Source: Candidatus Eiseniibacteriota bacterium (GTDB lineage Bacteria; Orphanbacterota; Orphanbacteria; Orphanbacterales; Orphanbacteraceae). From it: a stretch of 64,000 bases of DNA. This document shows positions 9,802 through 19,800 of this stretch, piece by piece. The stretch is from NCBI GenBank assembly GCA_024276995.1, contig JAJRWB010000080.1, forward strand, positions 90,800 to 154,799, in the 5' to 3' direction. Numbering within the stretch: the stretch's first letter is position 1; every line of letters starts with the position of its first letter. A program made the translations under genes and the position numbers. The notes beneath the pieces were generated by a model that worked only from the letters and a program-made list of their open reading frames with translations, did not search any database and was not told the origin of the DNA.

Positions 9802-11589
9802 TCAGCGAAAATTCACCCGCACCGATATCTTCTCACCGGTGGCGAGGGCCTTCTCGAAGGCGTCGAGCATCCGCCGGTACTGCGTGTTGTCCGGATCGAG
9901 GCGGACCGCTTCGCGCATCGCTTTCACCGCGTCCGCGGTTCTCCCCAGGTTGACGAGCGCCGCCGATGCATTCGCATACGCTTCCGCGCCGGAAGGAGCC
10001 CCTTCGAGAACATCGAGGAAGAGCCGCTCGGCATCTTCCTTCCTACCTTCGCCCACATACACCTCGGCGAGAAGGCTGAGCGCGGGGAAGTAGTCGCCGT
10101 CGAGTTTTACCGCTTCCTCGAGGAGCGGCTTCGCGTCGCCGGGCCGGCCCTGATCGATCGCCAGGCGTGCGTTCCTGCAGAGGATCTTCGCCCGCTGGAG
10201 CGCGTTGAACTCGAGCACCGCTTCGGTGGGATCGGGGAGATCGCCGCCGAGCGGCCCGTCAGGGTGAGAACTCTTGCCGCGCGTGGCGTATCCGAGCGCC
10301 TCGAGCCGCTCGCGCTGCGCTTTGTCCATCGTGCCGGCGAGGCGATCTTCGCCACGGACCTCTTTTTCCGAACGGAGATGCTCCTCCATGACCATGCCGA
10401 GTCGCGCGGCGACGTCGGGGCGGCTTTCGTAGAGATTCTCCCCTTCCGTCGGATCGACGGAGAGATGGTAAAGCTCCTTCGACGGGGCTTCGATAAATTT
10501 CCACTCCCGGTCGCGCACCGATCGGGTCGGTGCCCATCCGTATGATGTGTAGCCGCGAAACGCCTCGGTGTACGCCGTCCGCCCCGGGTCGATGATGCCG
10601 CGCAGGAGAGGCCCCGCGTCGATCCCCTCCATCCCCTCCGGGATATCGAGTCCCGCCAGGCCCGCGAGGGTGGGGGCGATATCGATCGTGGAGACGACAC
10701 CGGTGATCCGCTCCCCCTCGGCCACCTCTCCGGGCCAGCGGAGAATCATCGGGATGTGCGACGTTGATTCATACACGAAGAATCCGTGCTCGTATTCGTT
10801 GTGCTCCCCGAATCCCTCGCCGTGATCGGCGGTGAGAAGGATGACCGTCCTGTCCGACAGGCCGCGCCGGTCGATCCACTCGAGAAGCCGTCCGACCTCG
10901 CGGTCGGTGTACGCCGCCTCGCCGTAGTAAGGCTTCCCCGCATACTCGCTTCGAAAGGGAGGAGGAGGGTCGTAGTTGGAATGGGGATCGAAATAATGGG
11001 CGAAAAGGAAGAACGGCCCGTCGCCGGCGTTCTTCATCCAGGAGATCGCCCTGTCGGTCACCTCGCCGGCCCGCCGCTGCAGCACTGATCCGGCGCCGAT
11101 CCCCTCGTTTCGGAGAGCGGGATCGTACACCTTCCAGTCGTCCGAGAAGCGGTCATCATACTGCTCGAAACCCTGGTCGAGGTTCGCCTGGGCGGCGAGA
11201 ACGGCCGACCCGACCACCGCCCCCGTCCGGTAGCCGGCGGCGCGGAACATCTCCGCCAGCGTGATGAAACGATCGTTCAAGTACGTCTCGTTGCTTCTCA
11301 CATGATGGTCATAAGGATAGCGGCCGGTCATGATCGAACAGATCGAGGGGAATGTGACGGTGGCGGCGGTGACGGCCGACTCGAAGAGCGCCCCCTCCTC
11401 GGCGAGCCGATCGATCGATGGCGTGCGGACCTCGCGCGAACCGTAGCAGCTCAGTGCATCGCGCCGGAGCGTGTCGATCACGATGAGCACAACATTCGGG
11501 CGCCCGTCGTTCGGGGCGCATGCCGGGAAGAAAGAGAGAAGGACGCCGGCGAGGAAGACGGTCCGAAAGATGGAACCGAATACGTTCAT
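9802..11589 (-). CDS. Sulfatase-like lipoprotein with C-terminal TPR repeats
   Basis: A 595-residue protein starting at ATG 11589, which overlaps the permease stop by 4 nt (ATGA). The signal peptide ends in FFPAC. Residues about 30-440 are an AlkP/sulfatase fold: LIVIDTLRRDALSCYGS, the nucleophile stretch ATVTFPSICSIMTG (Thr, not Cys/Ser-x-P-x-R), ADHGEGFGEHNEYEHG and HIPMILRWPG. The domain closes with RLEALGYA. Residues about 470-590 form three or four TPR-like helical pairs (for example AKPLLEEAVKLDGDYFPAL and AVKAMREAVRLDPDN). Being the last gene of an ABC exporter operon suggests that the exported substrate and this surface hydrolase act in one pathway; that link is inference. Confidence 0.85.
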   Translation of the reverse strand: MNVFGSIFRTVFLAGVLLSFFPACAPNDGRPNVVLIVIDTLRRDALSCYGSREVRTPSIDRLAEEGALFESAVTAATVTFPSICSIMTGRYPYDHHVRSNETYLNDRFITLAEMFRAAGYRTGAVVGSAVLAAQANLDQGFEQYDDRFSDDWKVYDPALRNEGIGAGSVLQRRAGEVTDRAISWMKNAGDGPFFLFAHYFDPHSNYDPPPPFRSEYAGKPYYGEAAYTDREVGRLLEWIDRRGLSDRTVILLTADHGEGFGEHNEYEHGFFVYESTSHIPMILRWPGEVAEGERITGVVSTIDIAPTLAGLAGLDIPEGMEGIDAGPLLRGIIDPGRTAYTEAFRGYTSYGWAPTRSVRDREWKFIEAPSKELYHLSVDPTEGENLYESRPDVAARLGMVMEEHLRSEKEVRGEDRLAGTMDKAQRERLEALGYATRGKSSHPDGPLGGDLPDPTEAVLEFNALQRAKILCRNARLAIDQGRPGDAKPLLEEAVKLDGDYFPALSLLAEVYVGEGRKEDAERLFLDVLEGAPSGAEAYANASAALVNLGRTADAVKAMREAVRLDPDNTQYRRMLDAFEKALATGEKISVRVNFR

Positions 11590-12758
11590 CGGTCGAACCT
11601 GAGGAGTCTCGATGCGAGATACGCGAACGCGGCGGCGTAGAGCGTGAGGACCGTGATGTTCAAAGCGACGTCGCCGAGGCTTCCGCCGTAGGAAATCAAC
11701 GTGTGGAGCCCTTCGAGCGCCCACGCCGTGGGGAAGATGTGCGCCAGCTTCTTCATGCCGTCGGGAACGATTTCGAGGGGCCACCAGCACCCGCCGAGGG
11801 CGGATAACGTGAGCGTTACCAGCACGCCGAGAGAGGCGGCGGTGTCCGCCTTTCCGACGACAAGGCCGATGAAGATGCCGATCGTCGCCGCCGTGATGGC
11901 GTAGACGAGAAAGAGAAGCGCGAGTGCCGTAGGATCGTTTCCCCACCGCATATCGAAGAGGAGTGTGCTCACCGCCATGAGGAAGAGGATCTGAACGAGC
12001 GACGTGAGAAGACGCCCCGCCAATTTGCCGGTGAAGATGTCGAGTTTCGACAGCGGACAAGCACCGAGCCTCCTGATGTGGCCCTGGCGCACGTCGACGG
12101 CGATGTCCGCCGCCCCCGCAGTGAGCGCCACGATGAGGACGAACATGACCAGGTTTCCCGGAACCGACAGGAGGTATCCCCGCGGGATCGGCCGCGCGCG
12201 GCTCGCGCTGCGCACTTCGAGTTCGACGAGCGGGGGGAGGGCGGCCACCGAGTCGTACGCCGCCATGAACACGCTGTCGGCGCCGTTCGCCCGGAGCGAA
12301 TCGGGAACGCCCTGAAGGTTGAGGAGCACGCGGATCGCCGCCTTCCGGGCGCTCCACGCGTAGCTCTCCGCGCGCCGCGCCGAGGCGCCCCGCTTCGAGA
12401 CGACTTCCACCGAATCGCGTCCCCCCGAAAGAACGGTTCGCGTCAGTCCCCGCGGAACGACGATCCAGCTTCCCCGCGCTTCGAGAAGAGAATCGCCTTC
12501 GGCGTGCGTTTCCCCCACCCAGGTCCTGTCTTCCAGTTCCTTCGTGAAGGCCTCGCCGAGAAAGAGGGTGTCCTCCATTGCCACGGGGATGGCCGACTTT
12601 TCCGTTGTCTTTGCGTCGTCGCCGAAGTTCGCCCTGCCGAAGGTGTAGATGAAGATGAGCGGCATCACGAAGAGCCAGAGAAGATTCTGCCGGTCCCTCA
12701 GGACGAGGGTGAGATCGGTACGGGCGATAGCGAGAATCTGGAGAAGTCGCACGATCAT
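11586..12758 (-). CDS. ABC-2 type transporter permease
   Basis: A 390-residue inner-membrane protein. One transmembrane helix sits near the N-terminus (LLWLFVMPLIFIYTFG), then a soluble loop of about 170 residues, then five or six helices from residue 205 onwards. That is the classic ABC-2/DrrB-YhiH layout. It overlaps the upstream permease and the downstream sulfatase-TPR gene by 4 nt each. It probably pairs with the neighbouring permease as a heterodimer driven by the ATPase at 14002-14931. The substrate cannot be told from the sequence. Confidence 0.85.
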   Translation of the reverse strand: MIVRLLQILAIARTDLTLVLRDRQNLLWLFVMPLIFIYTFGRANFGDDAKTTEKSAIPVAMEDTLFLGEAFTKELEDRTWVGETHAEGDSLLEARGSWIVVPRGLTRTVLSGGRDSVEVVSKRGASARRAESYAWSARKAAIRVLLNLQGVPDSLRANGADSVFMAAYDSVAALPPLVELEVRSASRARPIPRGYLLSVPGNLVMFVLIVALTAGAADIAVDVRQGHIRRLGACPLSKLDIFTGKLAGRLLTSLVQILFLMAVSTLLFDMRWGNDPTALALLFLVYAITAATIGIFIGLVVGKADTAASLGVLVTLTLSALGGCWWPLEIVPDGMKKLAHIFPTAWALEGLHTLISYGGSLGDVALNITVLTLYAAAFAYLASRLLRFDR

Positions 12759-14005
12759 CGTCTCAGACTCCGGGGAAAGAGGAACGCCGCGATAATCGCC
12801 GCCGTGGCGCCGGAGAGAGTGAGCACGGCGATGTGGGGCAGCACGTCAATCGTTCCCCCGCCGAGGATCGCGATCTTTCGGAAACCCTCGATCGCCCAGT
12901 AGTTCAGCGTGAAAGGACTCGCCTGCTGCGCCATGCCGGGAAGGGCCTCCCTGGGAATCATGCTTCCCCCCACGATCGACATGCCGAAGATCACGATGGT
13001 GGAGAGCGTGCTCGCCCGCCGCTCGGTCCCGGTCACGGCGAAAATGAGCGCCATCAGTCCCGTGATGGAGATCCCTTCCGCCACCACCATGAGGAACGAG
13101 GCGACCGGATCGCCCATGTGGATACGAAAGACGATACCGCCCACCAGCGTGAGGAGCGCGTGGCTCGCCACGAGAATCGCGAGCGTGGAAAGGAGCTTCG
13201 AGGCGATCACCGTTCCCATCGATGTGGGACTCGAAAGAAGTCTGTCGATCTGTCCCCGCTCCTTCTCCTGGATCAGCTCGCGCATGGCGTTTTGTCCGAC
13301 GAAGAGAAGGCCGAGGGCGACGATGCCCGGGAAAAGAAAGGCGAACAGGTTGATCGGGCCGGAGTTTTTTTCTCCTTCCTCCGGCTCGATCGTCCGCGTG
13401 GTCACGCCGATGGCGGGAGGGAAGAAGAGGTCGCCCGCCGACCGGAATACGTGCCGGAACATCACCGCCGTGGACGCCACGAGCTCGTCGGGCGGCGGCG
13501 CATCGCCGTCGATCATCGACCGGATTTCGCCGAGCGGTTCGTGGAGCAGCTTCGACGCGCCCGAGAGCACGAGGGCGAGCATGTCGGCGAAGCCTTCAGC
13601 GATCTCGGGAAGAATCACTTCACCCGGATTCTTCAGGAGCGTTAACGTCACCGGCTTTCCCGCGAAAACCGAATCGGTGAATCCCGCCGGTATGATGAGC
13701 GCCGCCGACGCGTCGCCGGAGGCGACCTTCTCCTCCGCCGTGCCGGGCTCGGCGAGCCGCATGTCGAACCGCTTCGCCAGCTCCTCGCTTCTAAGACCAC
13801 TTCCAAGGAAGTTGGAGAGAATCCCCTCGTCATGGTTTTCGATGAGCATTTTCACCGGCGGAAGATCGACCGCCGTGCCGGGGCGTAAGGTGATACCGAT
13901 CACGCCCACGAGGACGAGCGGGAAAAGGAGCGTGAGGACCAGGTTCGCCGGGGAGCGCAGCCTCCGGACGACGTCTTTCCGGATCAGCGCGTCGAGCCGT
14001 CTCAA
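12755..14005 (-). CDS. ABC-2 type transporter permease
   Basis: A 416-residue permease with the same design as its downstream neighbour: a first helix (ANLVLTLLFPLVLVGVIG), a large extracytoplasmic loop with PAGFTDSVF-type sequence, and a C-terminal bundle including the QEKERGQIDRLLSSPT amphipathic coupling segment and helices from about residue 220. QEKERGxIDxLL is typical of ABC-2 permeases of the YhgE/YhiH/NatB kind. It has 4-nt overlaps on both sides within the operon. Confidence 0.85.
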   Translation of the reverse strand: MRRLDALIRKDVVRRLRSPANLVLTLLFPLVLVGVIGITLRPGTAVDLPPVKMLIENHDEGILSNFLGSGLRSEELAKRFDMRLAEPGTAEEKVASGDASAALIIPAGFTDSVFAGKPVTLTLLKNPGEVILPEIAEGFADMLALVLSGASKLLHEPLGEIRSMIDGDAPPPDELVASTAVMFRHVFRSAGDLFFPPAIGVTTRTIEPEEGEKNSGPINLFAFLFPGIVALGLLFVGQNAMRELIQEKERGQIDRLLSSPTSMGTVIASKLLSTLAILVASHALLTLVGGIVFRIHMGDPVASFLMVVAEGISITGLMALIFAVTGTERRASTLSTIVIFGMSIVGGSMIPREALPGMAQQASPFTLNYWAIEGFRKIAILGGGTIDVLPHIAVLTLSGATAAIIAAFLFPRSLRR

Positions 14006-14931
14006 TCGCGGATCTCCCTGCCGGTGAGTTTCAGAAAGAGCGACTGGAGGGAGGGTCTGCGTATGGAAACCTCCTCTACGCCGGTGACCTTCCCGAAGAG
14101 GGAGTCGAGGAGACGGAAGACGTCGGGCCCGGAAAGGTCGATCGAAAGAAGGCCGGCGCCGTCTTCGAGCGAAAGGATCGCGGCTTCATCGTGTCCCTCC
14201 AGCGCGCGCCGGATCGATTCACCGGTAAACGAACCGGTGAGGGAGACGACCTCTCCCTCGCCGAGGGAGCGAACGAGTTCGTCGATCGTTCCCTCGACGA
14301 GCACTTTTCCGAAATCAATGATCGATAGGCGGTCACACAGCGCTTCAGCCTCTTCGAGGTAGTGCGTCGTGTAGAGAACCGCCGTTCCCGAGGCGGCGAC
14401 TTCCTTCACGATTTCGAGAAGGGCGATCCGCCCCTGGGGATCGATCCCCACGGTCACCTCGTCGAGAAGGAGCGCCTTCGGTTCGTGGACCAGCCCCGTG
14501 AGGAGATGGAGCCGCCGCTTCATGCCCCCCGAAAAGGTTCGCACACGTTTCTTCGCCTTGGCGGCGAGCCCGGCGCGTTCGAGGAGAGAGTCGATTCTCT
14601 CGTCGAGCCGCTTTCCCCCGAGGCCGTAGATCCGTCCCCAGAAGAGGAGCGTTTCCCTCGCCGTCAGTTCCTCGTAGAGGGTCATCTCCTGTGGGACCAC
14701 GCCGAGCAGACCCTTCGCCTTGCGTTCCTCCCCCTCGAGGGATACGCCGGCAAGGGTCACTGATCCCGAGTCGGGCTTCAGGAGGCCCGAGAGGATCGAG
14801 AGGGTGGTCGTCTTGCCCGCGCCGTTCGGCCCGAGGAGTCCGTAGATCTCCCCCGCGGCGATCTCGAACGAAATGCCGTCCACAGCGAGTGTTTCCCCGT
14901 AGCTCTTTTTCAGGGAAGTCGCTTTGATCAT
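14002..14931 (-). CDS. ABC transporter ATP-binding protein
   Basis: A 309-residue ATPase for the two ABC-2 permeases downstream. Walker A is GPNGAGKTT (residues 33-41), the signature is FSGGMKRRLHL and Walker B is ALLLDEVTVGIDP, followed by the switch His in YTTHYLEEAE. The extended C-terminal domain of about 80 residues is usual for ABC-2 exporters. The start at ATG 14931 is preferred (GAGTTGGGA upstream). A GTG at 14967 is possible but has no ribosome site. It is the first gene of a four-gene operon and is divergent from the OsmC-like gene. Confidence 0.9.
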   Translation of the reverse strand: MIKATSLKKSYGETLAVDGISFEIAAGEIYGLLGPNGAGKTTTLSILSGLLKPDSGSVTLAGVSLEGEERKAKGLLGVVPQEMTLYEELTARETLLFWGRIYGLGGKRLDERIDSLLERAGLAAKAKKRVRTFSGGMKRRLHLLTGLVHEPKALLLDEVTVGIDPQGRIALLEIVKEVAASGTAVLYTTHYLEEAEALCDRLSIIDFGKVLVEGTIDELVRSLGEGEVVSLTGSFTGESIRRALEGHDEAAILSLEDGAGLLSIDLSGPDVFRLLDSLFGKVTGVEEVSIRRPSLQSLFLKLTGREIRD

Positions 14932-15034
14932 TTCCCAACTCCGCGTTCGAAAGGTATGATTGATCACGAGAGTAGCACACGCACGGCGACCGGCAACGGC
15001 AAAACGAACGACAAGGATCCGGGAGGAAGAAACA

Positions 15035-15430
15035 GTGCCTCAAGTTGCGACTTTTCCGGGCGGGAAGAAGGTGGACGTCGAGTATCGAGGTTTCACGATC
15101 CGCACCGATCAGACCGTGAAGGCGGGTGGTGAAGGGAGCGCACCGAGCCCGTTCGATCTATTCCTCGCTTCCATGGCGGCGTGCGCCGCATACTATGTCT
15201 CCGATTTCTGCGCCACAAGGGAGATCCCCACCGGCGACATCCGGCTCGAGCAGAGAATCGAGCGGAACCGGGAGAGCGGCGCCCTCGAAAAGGTGATCCA
15301 GAGGATCGTGGTGCCCGCCGACTTTCCCGAAAAATACGAAAAGGCGCTCTGTCGTGCGGCGGGACTGTGCAGCGTGAAGAAGGCGATCACGTCGTCGCCC
15401 GAGTTCCGGATCTCGGTGGAGAAGGAATAG
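15035..15430 (+). CDS. OsmC/Ohr-family protein
   Basis: A 131-residue OsmC-like protein starting at GTG 15035 with an ideal GGGAGGAAG site at 15021-15029. The two redox cysteines of the family are present: Cys50 in MAACAAYYV and Cys112 in AAGLCSVKK. The helix start SPFDLFLASMAAC is characteristic. OsmC proteins reduce organic peroxides; many homologues are uncharacterised. Its TAG stop overlaps the possible GTG start of the next small gene (TAGTG). Confidence 0.85.
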   Translation: MPQVATFPGGKKVDVEYRGFTIRTDQTVKAGGEGSAPSPFDLFLASMAACAAYYVSDFCATREIPTGDIRLEQRIERNRESGALEKVIQRIVVPADFPEKYEKALCRAAGLCSVKKAITSSPEFRISVEKE

Positions 15431-15441
15431 TGGGATTCAAG

Positions 15442-15609
15442 ATGAAAGGGACTCTTTGCGACCTGAAACGTGAAGAGATCGAGGAGAACTGGAGCGCCGT
15501 GTGCGACCTCGTTCGGAAGCCGAAGTACGTCTGCCGGAAGTGTGCGCGCAGCGCGAAGAACAAGGATCACCTCTGCAAACCGAAGCGGATCGCTCCGGCC
15601 GGAGGGTGA
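15442..15609 (+). CDS. Small Cys-rich protein, possible zinc ribbon
   Basis: A 55-residue protein from ATG 15442 (GTG 15430 would add four residues and couple it to the OsmC stop). The C-terminal half has YVCRKCARSA and DHLCKPKR, plus CDL and VCD earlier. That is enough for a single zinc site. It has no hydrophobic segment and is probably cytoplasmic. I do not recognise a named family. Position suggests co-expression with the OsmC-like gene. Confidence 0.65.
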   Translation: MKGTLCDLKREEIEENWSAVCDLVRKPKYVCRKCARSAKNKDHLCKPKRIAPAGG

Positions 15610-15612
15610 GCA

Positions 15613-16812
15613 GTGGGATCGCCGCGACGAGGAAGAAAGGGATTGTCCCTTCCGATGGATGCCGCCGGTGCCGCGGTCTTTCTGGTGCTCCTTTCATCCG
15701 CGTGCAACGAGCCGCCACGCGATCCTCCTCCGCTCGGTGAGGAGATGCGCGACCGGCTATCCTCGTGGATCGATGAGAACGGCGCCGATCCGGTGGAGTA
15801 CGTGATCCGCCTTTTCGACGACCACGACGTCGTCTTTCTCGGCGAGCAGCACCGGGCACGGCACGATCCCCTGCTTGTGCAGTCGCTCGTGGCGCCCCTT
15901 CGTCGCGCCGGCGTGCGGATCCTCGCCACCGAGTTCGGCAGACGGGAAGATCAGCCGCTCGTCGATTCTCTTCTCGCGCAATCCTCCTGGAACGAGGATC
16001 TGGCGAGGGAAATCGTCTTCCGTCAAAATGTGTGGTGGGGATACCGTGAGTACGTTGATCTCTACCGGGCGGCATGGGACGTGAACCGCACACTCGCCGG
16101 CGGAGAGCCTCCTTTCCGGATTCTCGGTATCAACGACTCTCCCGATTGGAGTTTTGTTCGCAAGGACGCGGACAGGAATGACCCGGAAGTGATGAGAAGG
16201 GTGTGGCGCGGCGGCGATGAGGAGAAGTGGGCCGGCGTGATCCTCGATGCGGTGGATGCGGGCAAGAAGGTGCTCGTCTATTGCGGGATTCACCACGCCT
16301 TCACCGGATACCGCCAGCCGATCGTAGCGAATGGGAAGTTCGTCCGCTTCGATCCGAATCTTCGCTGCGGCAATCACGTTTTCAACGCCATCGGGAAGAG
16401 GGTGGTCACCATTTTTCTTCACGCGCCGTGGAGAGGTTCGGACGGATACGGCTCTCCCATGGTTCATCCCGCGGACGGCGTCATCGACGCACTTATGCTC
16501 GAGAATCCACGCCCCGTCGGATTCGATGTCGCCGGCGGACCGTTCGGTGAACTGAAGGTGCGCAATGCCGTCTATCGCCACGGGTACGACGACTTCCGCC
16601 TGGCCGATTTCTGCGACGGCTGGATCTACACGAAACCGATTTCCGAGTATGAGGGAGTGGCGCCGATCGCCGGCTGGGTGAACGGATCGAACCTGGAACG
16701 GGCGCGGGCGCAAAGCCCGAACCCCTCGTTCCGGAAGGCTTCCGCTGAAGAGTTCAACCGCGGCCTGACGCGGGATGCCGATATTTCACGGCGATGGGGG
16801 CGTCTGCGGTAG
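15613..16812 (+). CDS. Tiki/ChaN-like lipoprotein
   Basis: A 399-residue protein from GTG 15613, or from ATG 15655 with a short lipoprotein signal ending LLSSAC. The core has DHDVVFLGEQHRARHDPLL and RILATEFGRREDQ near the start and VLVYCGIHHAFTGYRQP in the second half. Such paired Glu/His motifs are typical of the Tiki/TraB/ChaN/EreA superfamily of metal- or heme-linked hydrolases and heme-binding proteins. In this cytochrome-rich genome a heme-handling role is possible but unproven. Convergent with the next gene; the intervening space is 3 nt. Confidence 0.7.
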   Translation: MGSPRRGRKGLSLPMDAAGAAVFLVLLSSACNEPPRDPPPLGEEMRDRLSSWIDENGADPVEYVIRLFDDHDVVFLGEQHRARHDPLLVQSLVAPLRRAGVRILATEFGRREDQPLVDSLLAQSSWNEDLAREIVFRQNVWWGYREYVDLYRAAWDVNRTLAGGEPPFRILGINDSPDWSFVRKDADRNDPEVMRRVWRGGDEEKWAGVILDAVDAGKKVLVYCGIHHAFTGYRQPIVANGKFVRFDPNLRCGNHVFNAIGKRVVTIFLHAPWRGSDGYGSPMVHPADGVIDALMLENPRPVGFDVAGGPFGELKVRNAVYRHGYDDFRLADFCDGWIYTKPISEYEGVAPIAGWVNGSNLERARAQSPNPSFRKASAEEFNRGLTRDADISRRWGRLR

Positions 16813-16815
16813 GCC

Positions 16816-19800
16816 TTACGGAGCGAAAAGCCTCAGCCATCCGTCGACGGCGCGATGGACTTCCTCTGCCGGCGGCCGATGCTCCTTGGGCAGCGCGGCG
16901 ATTCGCCCGAGAACCTCGGCGCGGATCGCGCCGTCGTCGAGAGTCGCCGCCGCGTCGATGAAGCCGTTCTCCTCGAGCCACTCTTCCAGCCTGTCGGCCA
17001 TCCGCTGCTGAAACCCCTTCATCCGGCCGTCGCTCTTCAAGCGCAGAATCGAAAGGAGCCGCCCGGCGTCGCCGCCACACTCCTCCAGGATATCGGTCGC
17101 CGCGCCGATCCACCTGTCGCTGAGAACACCGCTTAGCGCGAGTTCCGCCCGGGAGAGAGGTCGGTTCCTCCCGGCGCGCCACGCACGGGCGAACGCGGCG
17201 GCGATGGCGCGCCGCCCTTCGAGGAACACTTCCTCCTCTCCCGTCACGATCGAGCGCGCGGCGCCTCTGCGTCTCATCACCTCCCACTGGCCGATCGTCC
17301 CGATCCGGGCGCGCAGAAGTCTGTAAAGGAGGTCGAGCCGTTCACGGGTGAGGAAGAAGATGTGCATCTCCCCCACGGGAGCGAACCGGTCGGGCGCGGG
17401 AACGCCGAGCCGTGCGGCGTATTCCTCCTCCGACAGGCCGGACGGATCGGGCGGTTCCATCGCCGCCGGCGGGACGAGCGCTTCGGAAGGGACCGTCGCG
17501 CGGGCGAGGTTGCGCGCGGCGGCGAGATCGACCTCCTTCACCGCGATCCCGGCGTCCGCGGCGATGCGTTTCCAGGCTTCGCAGTCGACCGGATCGCTTG
17601 TCAGGTAAAACACCTGTCTTCCCCCGCGGCACAGGGCGATCACGCTCTTCGCCACCGCCCGGAACCGCTCGGGATCGCTCGTAGAGAGCGCTTCGTCGAG
17701 GAAGATCGGCACTTTCCTCTCCGTCTCCCGGGTCATGGCGTACGAAAGACGCGCAGCGAGAAGGAGCTGCGCACGGGTTGCGTCGGAGAGTTCCTCGAGG
17801 GCGAGTCCCCGGCCGCTCCCGCTCTCGACGGCGCGCAGTTCCCCACCCTGTTCTCCGGAGGAGCGGAAGACGAGTTCGTATTTCTCTCCGGTGAATTCCG
17901 AGAACCGTGCGGACGCCTGCTTCAGCACTTCCGGGCGCGACTCGCGGTCGTATTCATCACCCGCCCGCCGGAGGAGGAATCGCCCCGCCGCCGCGAGAAG
18001 GAGATCATCCCCCTTCTCCCTGAGCGCCTCTTCCGCGCGGGCCGCTTTCGCCTCCGCCTCCTCGAGATCGGCGGAAGCGGTGGCCGCTTCGATCTCGCCC
18101 TTGATTCGTCCGATCGTCTCGCCGAGATCCTTCGCCCCGTCCGCCTCGGTCCGCTCCTTCGCGAGGAGCCGTTCGAGGTCGTCCGCCCCGGCGTCGATGT
18201 ATCGGGGCCGCTCCTTCAACCGATCGGTAAGATCGGCGATCTTCGTTTCGACCCGTCCCTTGTGCTTCGCCGTTTCCCGGTAGTCCTCCAGGAGCGCGAG
18301 TTTCGCGCGAAGATCGGCGGCCGCCTCTTCCCGGTCGGACGGGTCGATCGCCGCGCGTTCGTAGAGGAGATCGATGCTCCGGTTCTGCTCTTCGATTTCC
18401 TCCACCAGCCTCGGGATCTCCCGGTTCGCCATGTCTCTTCTCTCCGAGGCGGCGATGAGGATCGCGCTCTCCTTTCGGATCTTTCCGATCGCCGCGTCGC
18501 AGGCGGCCTCGTCGTCGGGCGCCTCGCCGAGATGATGCTCCACGAAGCGGCGCACCGCCTCGAATTCGGCGGCATGCGCGGTGCGCGCCGTTTCGAGAAG
18601 ACTCTTCGCTTCGGTCATCTTCCTCGCCGCGTCGCACCAGTCGGCGACGAGGCGGGCGACGTAGTGGACGCGAAGATCGGTCGATCGGCGATCGTCTTCC
18701 ATCCCGGCGGCGCCGAGAATGGCCCCTCTTTCTTCCGCCGCCTCCGCTTCTTCTTTTTCCAGGCCGGCGAGCCGTGCCCTGACTTTCCTTTCTTCATCCG
18801 AACGAAGGAGGGCGCGCTCTTTCAGGGCCTGTATCTCGCCCACTTCACGCAAAAGAGACGCGACACGTTCCCGGACCGCCGCCTCGTTCCACCGTTCGGG
18901 CGGCTCGATGCCGGTCCGATCGAAACGCTCCCTAGCGGCGCGCCGCCGCCCGCCGTCGTCCCGGCGGCGCCGCCGGAAAAGAGGAGCGGCGAGAAGCGCG
19001 ACGCCCGCGCCGGCGAGAACGATCAGCCAGGGGGTGAGGAGGAACGCGCCGGCGATACCGAGCGCAAGAAGGAGGAACGCCGGAATCGATGTGGCGGAAA
19101 AGGAGTTTCCGCTCGCCGGCGCATCGCCGGGCGAGGCGATCCAGTCGAGAAGGGAACGGATCGCCTCGTCGAGTGTCGCGGCCGATCGGTCCGTCCCGTC
19201 GCCGGCGGGCGAATCGTCGTCGGCGAGTGTCTTGAGGGCCGTTTCGAGAGCCGACCGTCTTTCCCGGAGGCCGCTGATCTTCTCGATCCACCGATCTGTC
19301 CGGTCGATCAGTTCCGTCGCCTCCTCTTCGAGCCGCTCGGGGGGGATCGATCCGGCGAGCAGCGTTCCGCATCGCTCGAGCACCGCCCCGGCAGCCGCCG
19401 CCTTCTCCTCGCGCGAAGCGATCTCTCTTGCCGCCTCTTTCGCCTTGTCCAGGCGCTGGACATGACTTTCGATTTCCGCATCGTCGACGGCGCCGTGAAG
19501 GAGGGGCGTCCTCTCGAGAAGGTTGTCCGTTTCGGCGATGATCTTCCGTTTCTCTTCGAGTCGCTCCTTCTCCCGGGCGAGGTCGTCCAGGTGATTCCCG
19601 ATCCGTTCGGGAAGCTCCCCGTCGATCCAGTCGAGCCCGGCGGGAAACCGATCCTGGGCGCGTTTCAGCTCCACCATCTCGCGGCGAACCTCCGCCAGCT
19701 CGATCCCCGCCTCGACGAGAGTGATCTCCCTCTTCGCCTCTTCGGCGCGGTCCCAGGACGCCTCCAACTCGGCGAGGCGCTTTTCGTCATCGGCCAGGCG

